A stretch of DNA of 64,000 bases, from NCBI RefSeq assembly GCF_010731295.1, contig NZ_AP022579.1, positions 3,410,001-3,474,000 of the forward strand, given 5' to 3'. How positions within the stretch are numbered: position 1 is the stretch's first letter; every line of letters starts with the position of its first letter. The notes under the pieces are model-generated. The model was not told the origin of the DNA and made no database searches. It was given only the letters and a program-made list of their open reading frames with translations. A program made the translations under genes and the position numbers. This document shows, piece by piece, positions 7,712-15,746 of this stretch. The stretch is from Mycolicibacterium boenickei (GTDB lineage Bacteria; Actinomycetota; Actinomycetes; Mycobacteriales; Mycobacteriaceae).

Positions 7712-10009
7712 GTGGTGACGACAGCAACTGTCCCCGACGATGAGGTGACCCAGCGCATTGCGCTCGACGTCACAGGAATGTCGTGCGGGGCCTGCGCCGC
7801 CCGCGTGGAGAACAAACTCAACAAGGTCGACGGGGTGCGCGCGTCAGTGAACTTCGCCACACGTGTCGCCACTGTGGAGGCCACCCCCGACGTCGGCGTC
7901 GAGCAGTTGTGTGCGGTCATCGAGCGCGCCGGCTACCAGGCGGCCCCCCGCGCCGAGCGCGCCACGACGGACGTCGACCCCGATGCCGACCATGCCCGCA
8001 GCCTGCTCCGGCGCCTCGCGATCGCCGCGGTGCTGTTCATCCCGCTGGCCGATCTCTCGGTCATGTTTGCCGTGGTGCCCGATACGCGGTTCACCGGGTG
8101 GCAGTGGGTGCTCACCGCGTTGGCGGCTCCGATCGTCACGTGGGCCGCATGGCCATTCCACCGCACCGCGCTGCGCAACGCCCGGCACGGAACCTCGACC
8201 ATGGAGACCTTGATCTCCATCGGCGTCACGGCCGCCACCGTGTGGTCGATGTACACGATCTTCTTCGACCATCAGACCTACCACGCGGCGGGTGTCTGGC
8301 AGGCGCTGCTCGGCAGCGACGCCATCTACCTCGAGGTCGCCGCCGGGGTAACGGTTTTCGTGCTCGCCGGCCGGTACTTCGAAGCCCGGGCCCGTTCGCG
8401 CGCCGGGGGAGCGCTGCGGGCGCTGGCGGCGCTCGGCGCCAAATCGGTGACGGTGCTGCTGTCGGACGGTGGCGAACTCGTGTTGCCCGCCGACGAGCTC
8501 AAAGAAGGCCAGAAGTTCGTCGTCCGTCCCGGTGAGGCCATTGCGGCCGACGGCCTCGTGGTGTCGGGCGCGGCCGCGGTCGACGTCAGCGCGATGACCG
8601 GGGAGTCGAAACCGGTACAGACACACGAAGGTTCGAGCGTCGTGGGTGGCACCGTCGTCCTCGACGGCCGGTTGGTCGTCGAGGCCGCCGCGGTCGGACC
8701 CGACACCCGGTTCGCCGGGATGGTGCGCCTGGTGGAGCAGGCACAGGCGCAGAAGGCCGACGCGCAGCGACTCGCGGACCGTATCGCCTCGGTGTTCGTG
8801 CCATGTGTACTCGTCATCGCTGCGGCCACCGCGATCGGTTGGCTGTTGGTCGACGGCGATGTCAACCGGGCGGTGTCGGCGGCCTTGGCGGTCCTGGTGA
8901 TCGCCTGCCCGTGTGCGCTGGGACTGGCCACCCCGACGGCGATGATGGTGGCCTCGGGACGCGGCGCTCAGCTGGGTATCTTCCTCAAGGGCCACCGGGC
9001 CTTGGAGGCGATCCGTGCGGTCGACACCGTGGTGTTCGACAAGACCGGCACCCTGACCAGCGGGCAGCCTCAGGTCATCACCGTCGCGGTGGCCGAGGGA
9101 TGGGCCGAGGACGAAGTTCTCGGATTCGCGGCAGCCGTCGAGTTGGCATCCGAACACCCGGTGGCGCATGCGATCGTCACCGCTCGCGCAGGTCATGACA
9201 TCGCCGAGGTGCAGAGCTTTCAGGCGTTCGCGGGCCACGGGGTGTCCGGGTCGGTGGACGGTGCCGCCGTGGTCGTCGGACGGCCCGCCTGGGTGACCCG
9301 GGACCGCGTGGTGCCGGCCAACCTCGCGGCGGCCCGCAAAGCCGGCGAGTCGCAGGGCCAGACGGTCGTGTTCGTCGCACACGGCGACACCGTCTGCGGG
9401 GCCATCTGCATCGCCGACGCTGTCAAGGAGTCAGCGGCGGGTGCCATCGCACAACTGCACGCCGAGGGCATGAAAACCATGCTGCTGACCGGTGACAACG
9501 CGGCGACGGCCGCCGCGATCGGCGCGGCCGTGGGCATCGACGACGTGGTCGCCGAGGTGCTGCCCGAGGACAAGGTCGGCGCGATCGAGAAACTGCGCGA
9601 GCAAGGCCGGGTGGTGGCCATGGTCGGTGACGGGATCAACGACGGCCCCGCGTTGGCCTGCGCCGACCTGGGCCTTGCCATCGGCCGGGGGACCGACGTC
9701 GCCATTGGCGCGGCCGACATCATCCTCGTTCGCGACAACCTCGATTCGGTCCCGCAGGCGCTGGGTCTGGCCCGCGCGACGATGCGGACCATCCGGGTCA
9801 ACATGATCTGGGCCTTCGGCTACAACGTCGCGGCGATTCCGATCGCCGCAGCAGGCCTGCTGAACCCGTTGATCGCGGGTGCGGCGATGGCCGTGTCGTC
9901 GTTCCTGGTGGTGTCGAACAGCCTACGGCTGCGCAATTACGGCACGGTCCAACCGAATACGTTCCGCGATGCTCAATCGCAGGAGCGGGCGGCGCGCATA
10001 TCCGGTTGA
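7712..10009 (+). CDS. ctpB: Cu(+)-transporting P1B-type ATPase, CtpB-like
   Basis: The 765-residue protein is a full copper-type P-type ATPase, close to M. tuberculosis CtpB (752 aa) along its length. The N-terminal HMA domain has C25 and C28 in GMSCGAC. The actuator motif is TGES, the transmembrane metal site is C399-P-C401, and the phosphorylated aspartate is D443 in DKTGTLT. The nucleotide-binding SEHPVAHA and hinge GDGINDGPA are present. The last membrane helices carry GYN and a MAVSS motif typical of Cu(I) specificity. It sits in the inner membrane and moves Cu(I) outward or to extracytoplasmic cuproproteins. Start GTG 7712 follows a GGAG; GTG 7715 is an alternative. CtpA is the other possible name. 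Confidence 0.93.
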   Translation: MVTTATVPDDEVTQRIALDVTGMSCGACAARVENKLNKVDGVRASVNFATRVATVEATPDVGVEQLCAVIERAGYQAAPRAERATTDVDPDADHARSLLRRLAIAAVLFIPLADLSVMFAVVPDTRFTGWQWVLTALAAPIVTWAAWPFHRTALRNARHGTSTMETLISIGVTAATVWSMYTIFFDHQTYHAAGVWQALLGSDAIYLEVAAGVTVFVLAGRYFEARARSRAGGALRALAALGAKSVTVLLSDGGELVLPADELKEGQKFVVRPGEAIAADGLVVSGAAAVDVSAMTGESKPVQTHEGSSVVGGTVVLDGRLVVEAAAVGPDTRFAGMVRLVEQAQAQKADAQRLADRIASVFVPCVLVIAAATAIGWLLVDGDVNRAVSAALAVLVIACPCALGLATPTAMMVASGRGAQLGIFLKGHRALEAIRAVDTVVFDKTGTLTSGQPQVITVAVAEGWAEDEVLGFAAAVELASEHPVAHAIVTARAGHDIAEVQSFQAFAGHGVSGSVDGAAVVVGRPAWVTRDRVVPANLAAARKAGESQGQTVVFVAHGDTVCGAICIADAVKESAAGAIAQLHAEGMKTMLLTGDNAATAAAIGAAVGIDDVVAEVLPEDKVGAIEKLREQGRVVAMVGDGINDGPALACADLGLAIGRGTDVAIGAADIILVRDNLDSVPQALGLARATMRTIRVNMIWAFGYNVAAIPIAAAGLLNPLIAGAAMAVSSFLVVSNSLRLRNYGTVQPNTFRDAQSQERAARISG

Positions 10010-10458
10010 GACGAGTCCAGCGGGGCCAGGCACACACCCAGCCACCCCGCGGTCAACGCCGCAACGGTGAGCGTGCCCAGCGCTGCAGGCACCCATGAGG
10101 CGGTATGTGCGGTGTGATGCCACCAGAACGTCCCGGCGCCGGCCACAGTGGCGACCGCTGACACACAGGTGGCCATGCAGCACCACCGAAACCTGCGACG
10201 TATCAGGGCGACAGCCGATGCCACCGCCGCCAGGGCGAACAGGGAGAAGGCCACGAGTGATATCCAGTGCCCGTTGCGAGTCGCGCCGGCGGGGACTTCG
10301 CCGGTTGCGAGCACGGCCACGGCCGCCGCGGTCAAACCGGTGGCCAGTGTCGCCAGCGCACCGGCGCGCCTCGCGCTGATCCACACGTCCTCGAACACCC
10401 GGCGCTCGATGGCCCGCAGTTCGGTCTCGACCGTCGCCGCCATCTCCTGAGAAGTCAC
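9973..10458 (-). CDS. Small four-helix membrane protein of the copper locus, unknown function
   Basis: This 161-residue protein has about four hydrophobic segments after a charged N-terminus ([15 protein letters not shown]). The segments begin near residues 32, 66, 90 and 122. A WHHTAH motif between helices 3 and 4 could bind metal. GTG 10458 is chosen because AAAGG lies 7 bases upstream; ATG 10443 is the alternative. The gene's 3' end overlaps the ctpB 3' end by 37 bp in opposite orientation. I do not recognise the family. A copper-related role is suggested only by its position between ctpB and a metallothionein-like gene. Confidence 0.7.
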   Translation of the reverse strand: MTSQEMAATVETELRAIERRVFEDVWISARRAGALATLATGLTAAAVAVLATGEVPAGATRNGHWISLVAFSLFALAAVASAVALIRRRFRWCCMATCVSAVATVAGAGTFWWHHTAHTASWVPAALGTLTVAALTAGWLGVCLAPLDSSQPDMRAARSCD

Positions 10459-10581
10459 TGAAATGCCTTTCGGATAGTCCGGGTGGTGTCGATCTCGATG
10501 GCCCCACTGATTGGTCGGCGGCACGTCGGGATTAGTTCCGTTGTGGCCTGATCAGCAGGTATCGGGCGTAACCTCACATGC

Positions 10582-10692
10582 ATGACCAGCAATGAAACAG
10601 CCGGATCGACGAAGTGCGACAACCCGAACTGTACGTGCGAGAACTGCAACTGCGGGGCCAACTGCACCTGCGGTGCCGACGCCGCTGAATGA
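10582..10692 (+). CDS. Metallothionein-like cysteine-rich 36-residue peptide
   Basis: ATG 10582 opens a 36-codon frame ending in TGA at 10690-10692, with an in-frame stop at 10549 just upstream. Seven of the last 25 residues are cysteine (12, 17, 19, 22, 24, 28, 30), arranged as three C-x-C pairs plus one single Cys. There is no aromatic residue and no histidine. This composition is that of a metallothionein binding Cu(I) or Zn. It differs from MymT of M. tuberculosis, which is longer and contains His and Arg. No clear Shine-Dalgarno is visible. A TAACCT -10-like hexamer at 10569-10574 lies 8 bases before the ATG, which would suit a leaderless transcript. Gene finders would probably miss a frame this short. 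Confidence 0.72.
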   Translation: MTSNETAGSTKCDNPNCTCENCNCGANCTCGADAAE

Positions 10693-10725
10693 TCTGAACG
10701 CCTCGCCCGTCCACTCGGCTGCAGC

Positions 10726-12681
10726 TCAGCGTCGGGTGCGGGAAAGTTCCTGCAGCATCGCGTTGTAGGCGTCCAGTTCGTCGTCATACCCGCGGTCGCT
10801 GTGGCGGTCCTCCCGGGCTCCCGCCCGGCGGTCCTGACGGGCCCACTGGGCCACCAGGGCGACCACCACGATGATCACCGGCACCTCGCTCGAGCCCCAC
10901 GCGATGGCCCCGCCCAGGTGCTGGTCATCCGAGATGCTCTGCAGCCAGGGCAGATTGACGGACCGGTAGAAACTGTCGCCCAGTGACGAGGTCATCGTCA
11001 TCGTGGCGATGCCGAAGAACGCGTGGAACGGCATCACGGCGAACAACAGCCCGAGCCGCCCCAGGAAGGGCAGCCGGCGCGGCCCCGGGTCGATGCCGAT
11101 GATTCCCCAGTAATACAGGTAGCCGGTCAGCAGGAAGTGCACCGTCATGAACTCGTGGCCCCAGTGATACCGGATCAGGGTGTCGAACAGCGGCGTGAAG
11201 TAGACGAGATACAGCGAACCGACGAACAACACGAAGGCCGTCACCGGGTGCGACAGGAATCGCGTCACCGGTGCATGCACGAACCACGTCAACCATTCGC
11301 GAGGTCCCGGCGCTCCGCCCTTCGGCGCGGCGGGCAGCACCCGCAGGGCGAGGGTCACCGGTGCGCCGAGGACCAGAAGCACAGGGACGAACATGTTCAG
11401 CGCCATGTGCTCACCCATGTGCACGCTGAACATCGCCGATCCGTAGGCACGCACCCCGGAACTGGTGGTGATCAGCAAGGCCGCGCAACCGAGCGACCAG
11501 GAGATCGTGCGTCCCACCGGCCAATGGTCGCCCCGTCGTCGCAATCGCACCGCGGCGAAGAGATAGCCCAGCGCGAGCACGATGGCGGCGGTCCCGATCA
11601 ACGGGTCGAACCGCCACTCGGTGATCAAGGTCAGCGGGCTCGGAGGCGCATCGAGCTGGTAGCCCAAAAAGACGTCCCACGTGGAGAACTCGTGAACGGT
11701 GAACCGGGGCGGCACACTCGTCGCGGCGAGGGCCACCGCGGCGGTGACGACGATCATCGCGGCCGCGGACACGGTGTTCGCCAGTCGCGACGGGGTACGG
11801 CGCGTCAGCAGCAACGTGCCGTCGCCAATCCACACCAGCACCAGCAGTACGCCGGCGACGAGGACGGCCAGCCCGTAGGTCGACCCCAGGATCGGCAACC
11901 CGCCCAGCATCAGAGTGGCCAGCAGTGCGCCGTAGACGACGGCGACCGCTCCGCACGCTACTTGCAGCATCTGGACCCGTCGCCGAACCGCGACGTCGCG
12001 CAGTCCGGCCGAGGCGGTCTTCGTGCCGGCCCACACCGCGACCGCCACCGAGAAGACGATCACCGCGCTGGTGGCGATGTCATGGTCCGGACCCTGCCCG
12101 GCGTTGCCGGTGACCGGTACCGCGATCACTCCGATCAGGGTCGGCAGCAGCGCCACACAGTGCCCGATCCACCGGAGCGTGAAGCGCATGCCGATCGCCA
12201 GAATGACCGCGCAGATCGCCGCTACGCACCAGCCGCGCGCGACCTCTGAGGCCGCGACGGCACTACCGAGGCCGGGTCCGGCGACGAGCCTGCCGACGGG
12301 GATGCCCGCGTCGGCGGACGCGGAGACGACGACCATGGCAGTGGCGCATCCGGCCCACACGATTGCCATGCGCTCGACGAGCAGATGCGCTGGAAAGGAT
12401 TCCGCGTCGATCCGCCCGTCGTCACGCGGTGTCGCGGTCGTCACGATCCAGACGATGGCGCCGGCGCACACGGCACCGGAGAGAGTGGCGATCCAGTGCC
12501 CGAGTAGCCGGGCCGCGTTGGTGGCCGTCCCCGGGTCTGCGATCCCCGCGGCCGCCAGCCGTTGTTCACCCAGCTGCACAGCGCACAGGAACAGCACCAC
12601 AGCGCATCCCGCGGCGGTGCCGAACAGCGTCGAGCGTCCCGGCCACACGCTGGTCCCACCGGGTATTTGCACACGCGACAT
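10726..12681 (-). CDS. CopD/CtaG fusion membrane protein (Rv0102-like)
   Basis: The 651-residue protein has many transmembrane helices. The N-terminal half resembles CopD copper-resistance proteins. The C-terminal half is a CtaG-type cytochrome oxidase assembly domain, with the FSVHMGEHM, HEFMTVHFLLTGYLYYW and MPFHAFFG blocks rich in Met and His that probably bind copper. M. tuberculosis Rv0102, next to nrp and ctpB, has the same layout. The likely job is moving copper across the membrane to the CuB site of the haem-copper oxidase. A paralogue is encoded at 45216-47240. An exact palindrome at 12736-12754 lies 55 bp upstream of the start. Confidence 0.88.
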   Translation of the reverse strand: MSRVQIPGGTSVWPGRSTLFGTAAGCAVVLFLCAVQLGEQRLAAAGIADPGTATNAARLLGHWIATLSGAVCAGAIVWIVTTATPRDDGRIDAESFPAHLLVERMAIVWAGCATAMVVVSASADAGIPVGRLVAGPGLGSAVAASEVARGWCVAAICAVILAIGMRFTLRWIGHCVALLPTLIGVIAVPVTGNAGQGPDHDIATSAVIVFSVAVAVWAGTKTASAGLRDVAVRRRVQMLQVACGAVAVVYGALLATLMLGGLPILGSTYGLAVLVAGVLLVLVWIGDGTLLLTRRTPSRLANTVSAAAMIVVTAAVALAATSVPPRFTVHEFSTWDVFLGYQLDAPPSPLTLITEWRFDPLIGTAAIVLALGYLFAAVRLRRRGDHWPVGRTISWSLGCAALLITTSSGVRAYGSAMFSVHMGEHMALNMFVPVLLVLGAPVTLALRVLPAAPKGGAPGPREWLTWFVHAPVTRFLSHPVTAFVLFVGSLYLVYFTPLFDTLIRYHWGHEFMTVHFLLTGYLYYWGIIGIDPGPRRLPFLGRLGLLFAVMPFHAFFGIATMTMTSSLGDSFYRSVNLPWLQSISDDQHLGGAIAWGSSEVPVIIVVVALVAQWARQDRRAGAREDRHSDRGYDDELDAYNAMLQELSRTRR

Positions 12682-12735
12682 AGTCGAACCGGCCTTCCGC
12701 CGCGGAAACGAACGAAACGTCGCGGCCAGCCGAGT

Positions 12736-12754
12736 CTACGACAATGTGTCGTAG
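12736..12754. promoter_or_regulatory. BlaI/CopY-type palindromic operator candidate
   Basis: The sequence CTACGACAATGTGTCGTAG is a perfect palindrome with 8-bp arms around ATG. It lies between the divergent CopD/CtaG gene (start 12681) and the gene at 12833. The TACGACA...TGTCGTA arms resemble operators of the BlaI/MecI/CopY repressor family, which in M. tuberculosis includes BlaI. The match to the exact published consensus is from memory. Confidence 0.6.
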
Positions 12755-12832
12755 TGCTGACGGGTGCGGGAACTTTGACGCAGGCGTCCGCGACCAATTG
12801 ACGATGGCAGACGCAGGCAGACAGGACTTGGA

Positions 12833-13474
12833 ATGATCGCCGATCTCGCGCTCCGGTGGGTGGTAACGGTGCTGTTCGCCCTCAGCTCTGCCGAATGCGC
12901 CTACGCCTTGGCGAACTCCCGGGGCAGGCCGGCCGTCGCGGTGGGTCAGGTGCTTCACCTGACGATGGCCGTCGCGATGGTGGTGATGGCCTGGCCCCGC
13001 GGCGCGCAGCTGCCGACCGTGGGTCCGATGTTCTTCTTCCTGGCCGCCGCCGTCTGGTTCGCGGTCGGCGTGCTGCGCTCTGCGGCGACGCAAAGCCGCC
13101 TGGTCGACGGCTATCACGCCGCGATGATGCTGGCGATGGCGTGGATGTATGCCGCCATGACCGACAACCTTCTGCCGCGCGGTACGGAAACCGTGGCCGG
13201 GGGTGGCCATGACATGGCCGCGATGCACTCGGCCGGCCACCACGGCGGCGGGACGGCGATGGCCATGGAGCCGATGCCGGTGCAGCCGCTGTGGATCCCG
13301 GCGATCAACTGGCTGTTGACGATCGGTTTCGTGCTGGCCGCGCTGGTCTGGCTGTACCGGTACTTCGCGGCACGTCAGCAGCACGTGGGAACGTCGTCGT
13401 TCTCGCAGTTCGGCACGTTGTGCCGGGCGATGATGGCGGCCGGCATGGCGATCATGTTCGGCGTCATGTTGTAG
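12833..13474 (+). CDS. DUF5134-like membrane protein with His/Met-rich loop
   Basis: The 213-residue protein has about six hydrophobic segments. Between the fourth and fifth lies a loop at about residues 124-152, containing GHDMAAMHSAGHHGGG and followed by MAMEPM. It is rich in His and Met, typical of extracytoplasmic Cu binding. I take it as a DUF5134-type membrane protein, a family often found with copper genes in actinobacteria. Start ATG 12833 has AGGA about 8 bases upstream. It is divergent from the CopD/CtaG gene, sharing a 151-bp intergenic region with the BlaI-like palindrome. The anti-sigma gene follows convergently only 4 bp away. A metal-handling role is inferred. Confidence 0.72.
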   Translation: MIADLALRWVVTVLFALSSAECAYALANSRGRPAVAVGQVLHLTMAVAMVVMAWPRGAQLPTVGPMFFFLAAAVWFAVGVLRSAATQSRLVDGYHAAMMLAMAWMYAAMTDNLLPRGTETVAGGGHDMAAMHSAGHHGGGTAMAMEPMPVQPLWIPAINWLLTIGFVLAALVWLYRYFAARQQHVGTSSFSQFGTLCRAMMAAGMAIMFGVML

Positions 13475-13478
13475 CGGT

Positions 13479-14204
13479 TCAGGCGGCGGGGTCGTCGGCC
13501 GCGCGCAGATGGCGACGGGTGGGCGCACCCGGATCCGCTTCGTCGTCGTCCCCACGTGCTCTGGGCGACGGATCATCGGGACGGGTGGCACGCGAGGCCA
13601 GGACCGAGAGGACCGCCGCCACCGCCACCGGAAGGTGGCTCAGGACGCGGACCGGTGTCACCTGACCGGCGATCGCGTCGGACACCACGTAATAGGCGAG
13701 GAATCCGCAGTAGATCACCAGCACGCAGGCCAGACCCGGGGCGATACGCCGACGGAAAGCCATTGCCACGGTGGCGATTCCGAGTGCAGCCGACCATGCC
13801 GTGGACTCGTTGAGCAGGTGGGCTCCGCTGGCCGATCCATGATGCGCGGCGACCATGCCGAAATTCATTCCCACGGCCTGGGCAACCGCCAGGACCACCT
13901 GGGCCACACCGAAGATGACGATCGCGATGGTCAGCCAGTGCCGGCGCAGCCAATGTCCGAGCCCTCCGAGCGCGGTGTTGCCGCGGTCGGCGCGCCCACT
14001 CACGGTGCCGATCAATCCGGTGTTGGCCAGATCGCGTAGCAGCAGGGCTTGCGCTCCCGCCTTGTCGTACCAGGCGGCACAGTCGCGGCAATCGCGCAGA
14101 TGCTCGTCGACACGAGCAGAGGGGACCGGTTCACGCTCCCCGTCGAGGCGCGCCGAAAGCGCCTCTCGTGCCACCACGCAGTCCACCGGGCCATTGTCCC
14201 GCAT
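13479..14204 (-). CDS. Zinc-finger anti-sigma factor, membrane-anchored (Rv0093c-like)
   Basis: The 241-residue protein begins with a ZAS-type anti-sigma domain: an N-terminal C-x-V..REALSARLDGE segment followed by H-x3-C-x2-C in HLRDCRDC. About four membrane segments follow, with a charged C-terminal tail. It resembles the protein next to ctpA in M. tuberculosis (Rv0093c). Membrane anti-sigma factors hold an ECF sigma factor until an external signal releases it. The only sigma gene in the neighbourhood is sigC at 7039, so this is the best candidate partner, an inference from linkage. ATG 14204 is preceded by GGCAGG; GTG 14222 is an alternative start. Confidence 0.8.
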   Translation of the reverse strand: MRDNGPVDCVVAREALSARLDGEREPVPSARVDEHLRDCRDCAAWYDKAGAQALLLRDLANTGLIGTVSGRADRGNTALGGLGHWLRRHWLTIAIVIFGVAQVVLAVAQAVGMNFGMVAAHHGSASGAHLLNESTAWSAALGIATVAMAFRRRIAPGLACVLVIYCGFLAYYVVSDAIAGQVTPVRVLSHLPVAVAAVLSVLASRATRPDDPSPRARGDDDEADPGAPTRRHLRAADDPAA

Positions 14205-14228
14205 TGACCTGCCGGATCGCACATCTGC

Positions 14229-15638
14229 TCAGGCTGACGGTGAGTAGGGCAGATTGCTGCTGGTCTGTGGGTCGACGTGGACTGGCCTGCCCACATACGG
14301 GAAGGCCCGTTGCGGGCAGGCCGGGCGGTCGCAGATCCGGCAGCCCGCACCGATGGGCACGGTGGCTTCGGGGTCGCTCAGATCGATGCCCACCGAGTAC
14401 ACCAGCTTGCCGGCGTGGCTCAGGTCGCAACCGAGGCCGATGGCGAAACTCTTGGGCGTTGCCAGGTATCGGCTCGGGGCGGAGACCGATGTTTTCGCGA
14501 TCCAGAAGTAGCTGCGGCCGTCAGGCATCTGCGCCACCTGAGTCAGGAATTCGCCGGGCCGGGAGAACGCGTGGTGCACCACCCAGAGTGGGCAGTTTCC
14601 ACCTACCCGGGAGAAGTGAAAAGCTGTGGCGGACTGACGTTTCGAGATGTTTCCCGCACTGTCGGTGCGGACGAAGATGAACGGGATTCCGCGCGCATCC
14701 GGGCGCTGGAGCGTGGACAAGCGGTGGCAGATCGTCTCGAACCCCACCTCGAAGCGACGGGCGAGCTGGTCGATGTCATAACGCAACTCCTCGGCGGCGG
14801 ACAGGAACATCCGATAGGGGAGCAGCAGGGCGCCGGCGAAGTAATTGGCCAGCCCGATCCGCGCCACCTCCCTTGCCTCTGAACTCAATTGGTCATCGGT
14901 GGCGACGACGGCGCTGATCAGGTCGGACTGTGTCACCAAGGCGATCTGGGTGGCGAGCTGAAATGCGCGTTGGCCGGGCAGCAGCCACCGCGCCGCGTAC
15001 AGCGTGCCTGCCTCGGGCAGGTACCGACGTTTCACACTGGGGCCCAGTACTTTTCCGTCGTCCACGATCACCCTGATGCCGTACTCCGAGGACAGTAGCT
15101 CGGTGAGCTGTCGGTCGAGGCCGCCGATCTGCAGGCGATGACGGGCGAAGAGGTCCTCGGCGGCGCGGTCGAGCGCATCGACGTAATTGCGGCGGTCGTA
15201 GAAGAAGTCGCGCACCTCTTCGAATGGCATGGGCTGCTGCGCATCCGCCTGCGCATCCAGGTTGGCGCGCGCGTGCACGGCCTCTAGCTCCGCAGAGGCA
15301 TCGTGCAGGCGGCGGTGCATGCTGACCATGGTTTGGCCGACTTCGGGCATTCGCGCGACGAGCTCTTCGATCTGGGCGGTGGTGGCGGTGTCGGCCAGGA
15401 TTTCGCGCAGGTCGGATACCAGCCGGGCGTCGGCATCGGGGGCGAAGTACTGGGTCGGCAGATCGAAGCGGTCGGACAGGGCCAACAACACCGGGACGGT
15501 GATCGGCCGCTGGTCGTTCTCGAGCTGGTTGACGTAGCTCGTCGACAGCCCCAGCGCACGGGCCAGCGCGACCTGGGTCAGGCCTCTCTCGTCCCGTAGC
15601 CGGCGGAGACGGGCCCCCGCGAATGTCTTGCTCACCAC
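14229..15638 (-). CDS. prpR: PrpR, propionate/methylcitrate regulator of the RamB/ScfR family
   Basis: The 469-residue protein has an N-terminal HTH of the XRE type (LRRLRDERGLTQVALARALGLSTSYVNQLE), an M78-like middle region and a C-terminal domain ending in a cysteine cluster, CRICDRPACPQRAFP. This is the layout of mycobacterial PrpR (Rv1129c). PrpR activates prpDC, senses short-chain acyl-CoA and is reported to hold a 4Fe-4S cluster. It is divergent from prpD across about 110 bp, as expected for its own target operon. GTG 15638 and GTG 15635 are both possible starts. Confidence 0.92.
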   Translation of the reverse strand: MVSKTFAGARLRRLRDERGLTQVALARALGLSTSYVNQLENDQRPITVPVLLALSDRFDLPTQYFAPDADARLVSDLREILADTATTAQIEELVARMPEVGQTMVSMHRRLHDASAELEAVHARANLDAQADAQQPMPFEEVRDFFYDRRNYVDALDRAAEDLFARHRLQIGGLDRQLTELLSSEYGIRVIVDDGKVLGPSVKRRYLPEAGTLYAARWLLPGQRAFQLATQIALVTQSDLISAVVATDDQLSSEAREVARIGLANYFAGALLLPYRMFLSAAEELRYDIDQLARRFEVGFETICHRLSTLQRPDARGIPFIFVRTDSAGNISKRQSATAFHFSRVGGNCPLWVVHHAFSRPGEFLTQVAQMPDGRSYFWIAKTSVSAPSRYLATPKSFAIGLGCDLSHAGKLVYSVGIDLSDPEATVPIGAGCRICDRPACPQRAFPYVGRPVHVDPQTSSNLPYSPSA

Positions 15639-15670
15639 TGCCGAGGCTACCCCGATCAGCTTTCACAAGA

Positions 15671-15678
15671 TTCGCAAA
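15671..15678. promoter_or_regulatory. PrpR/RamB-box-like site
   Basis: TTCGCAAA lies in the prpR-prpD divergent region and differs at one base from the TTTGCAAA core that I recall for RamB/PrpR operators. It would be 85 bp upstream of the prpD ATG at 15756. One short match in a promoter is weak evidence by itself; the supporting fact is the adjacent prpR gene. Confidence 0.4.
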
Positions 15679-15746
15679 TATGGCCGCCAAAGGACACAAA
15701 AATACGCATTTACAGGTGGTTTCCCTGATGGTCGCAGCTGCGTACC

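Noticed and set aside
10582..10692. Naming the cysteine-rich peptide MymT
   Set aside because: Its length, cysteine spacing and lack of His do not match MymT as I recall it, so only a metallothionein-like call is made.
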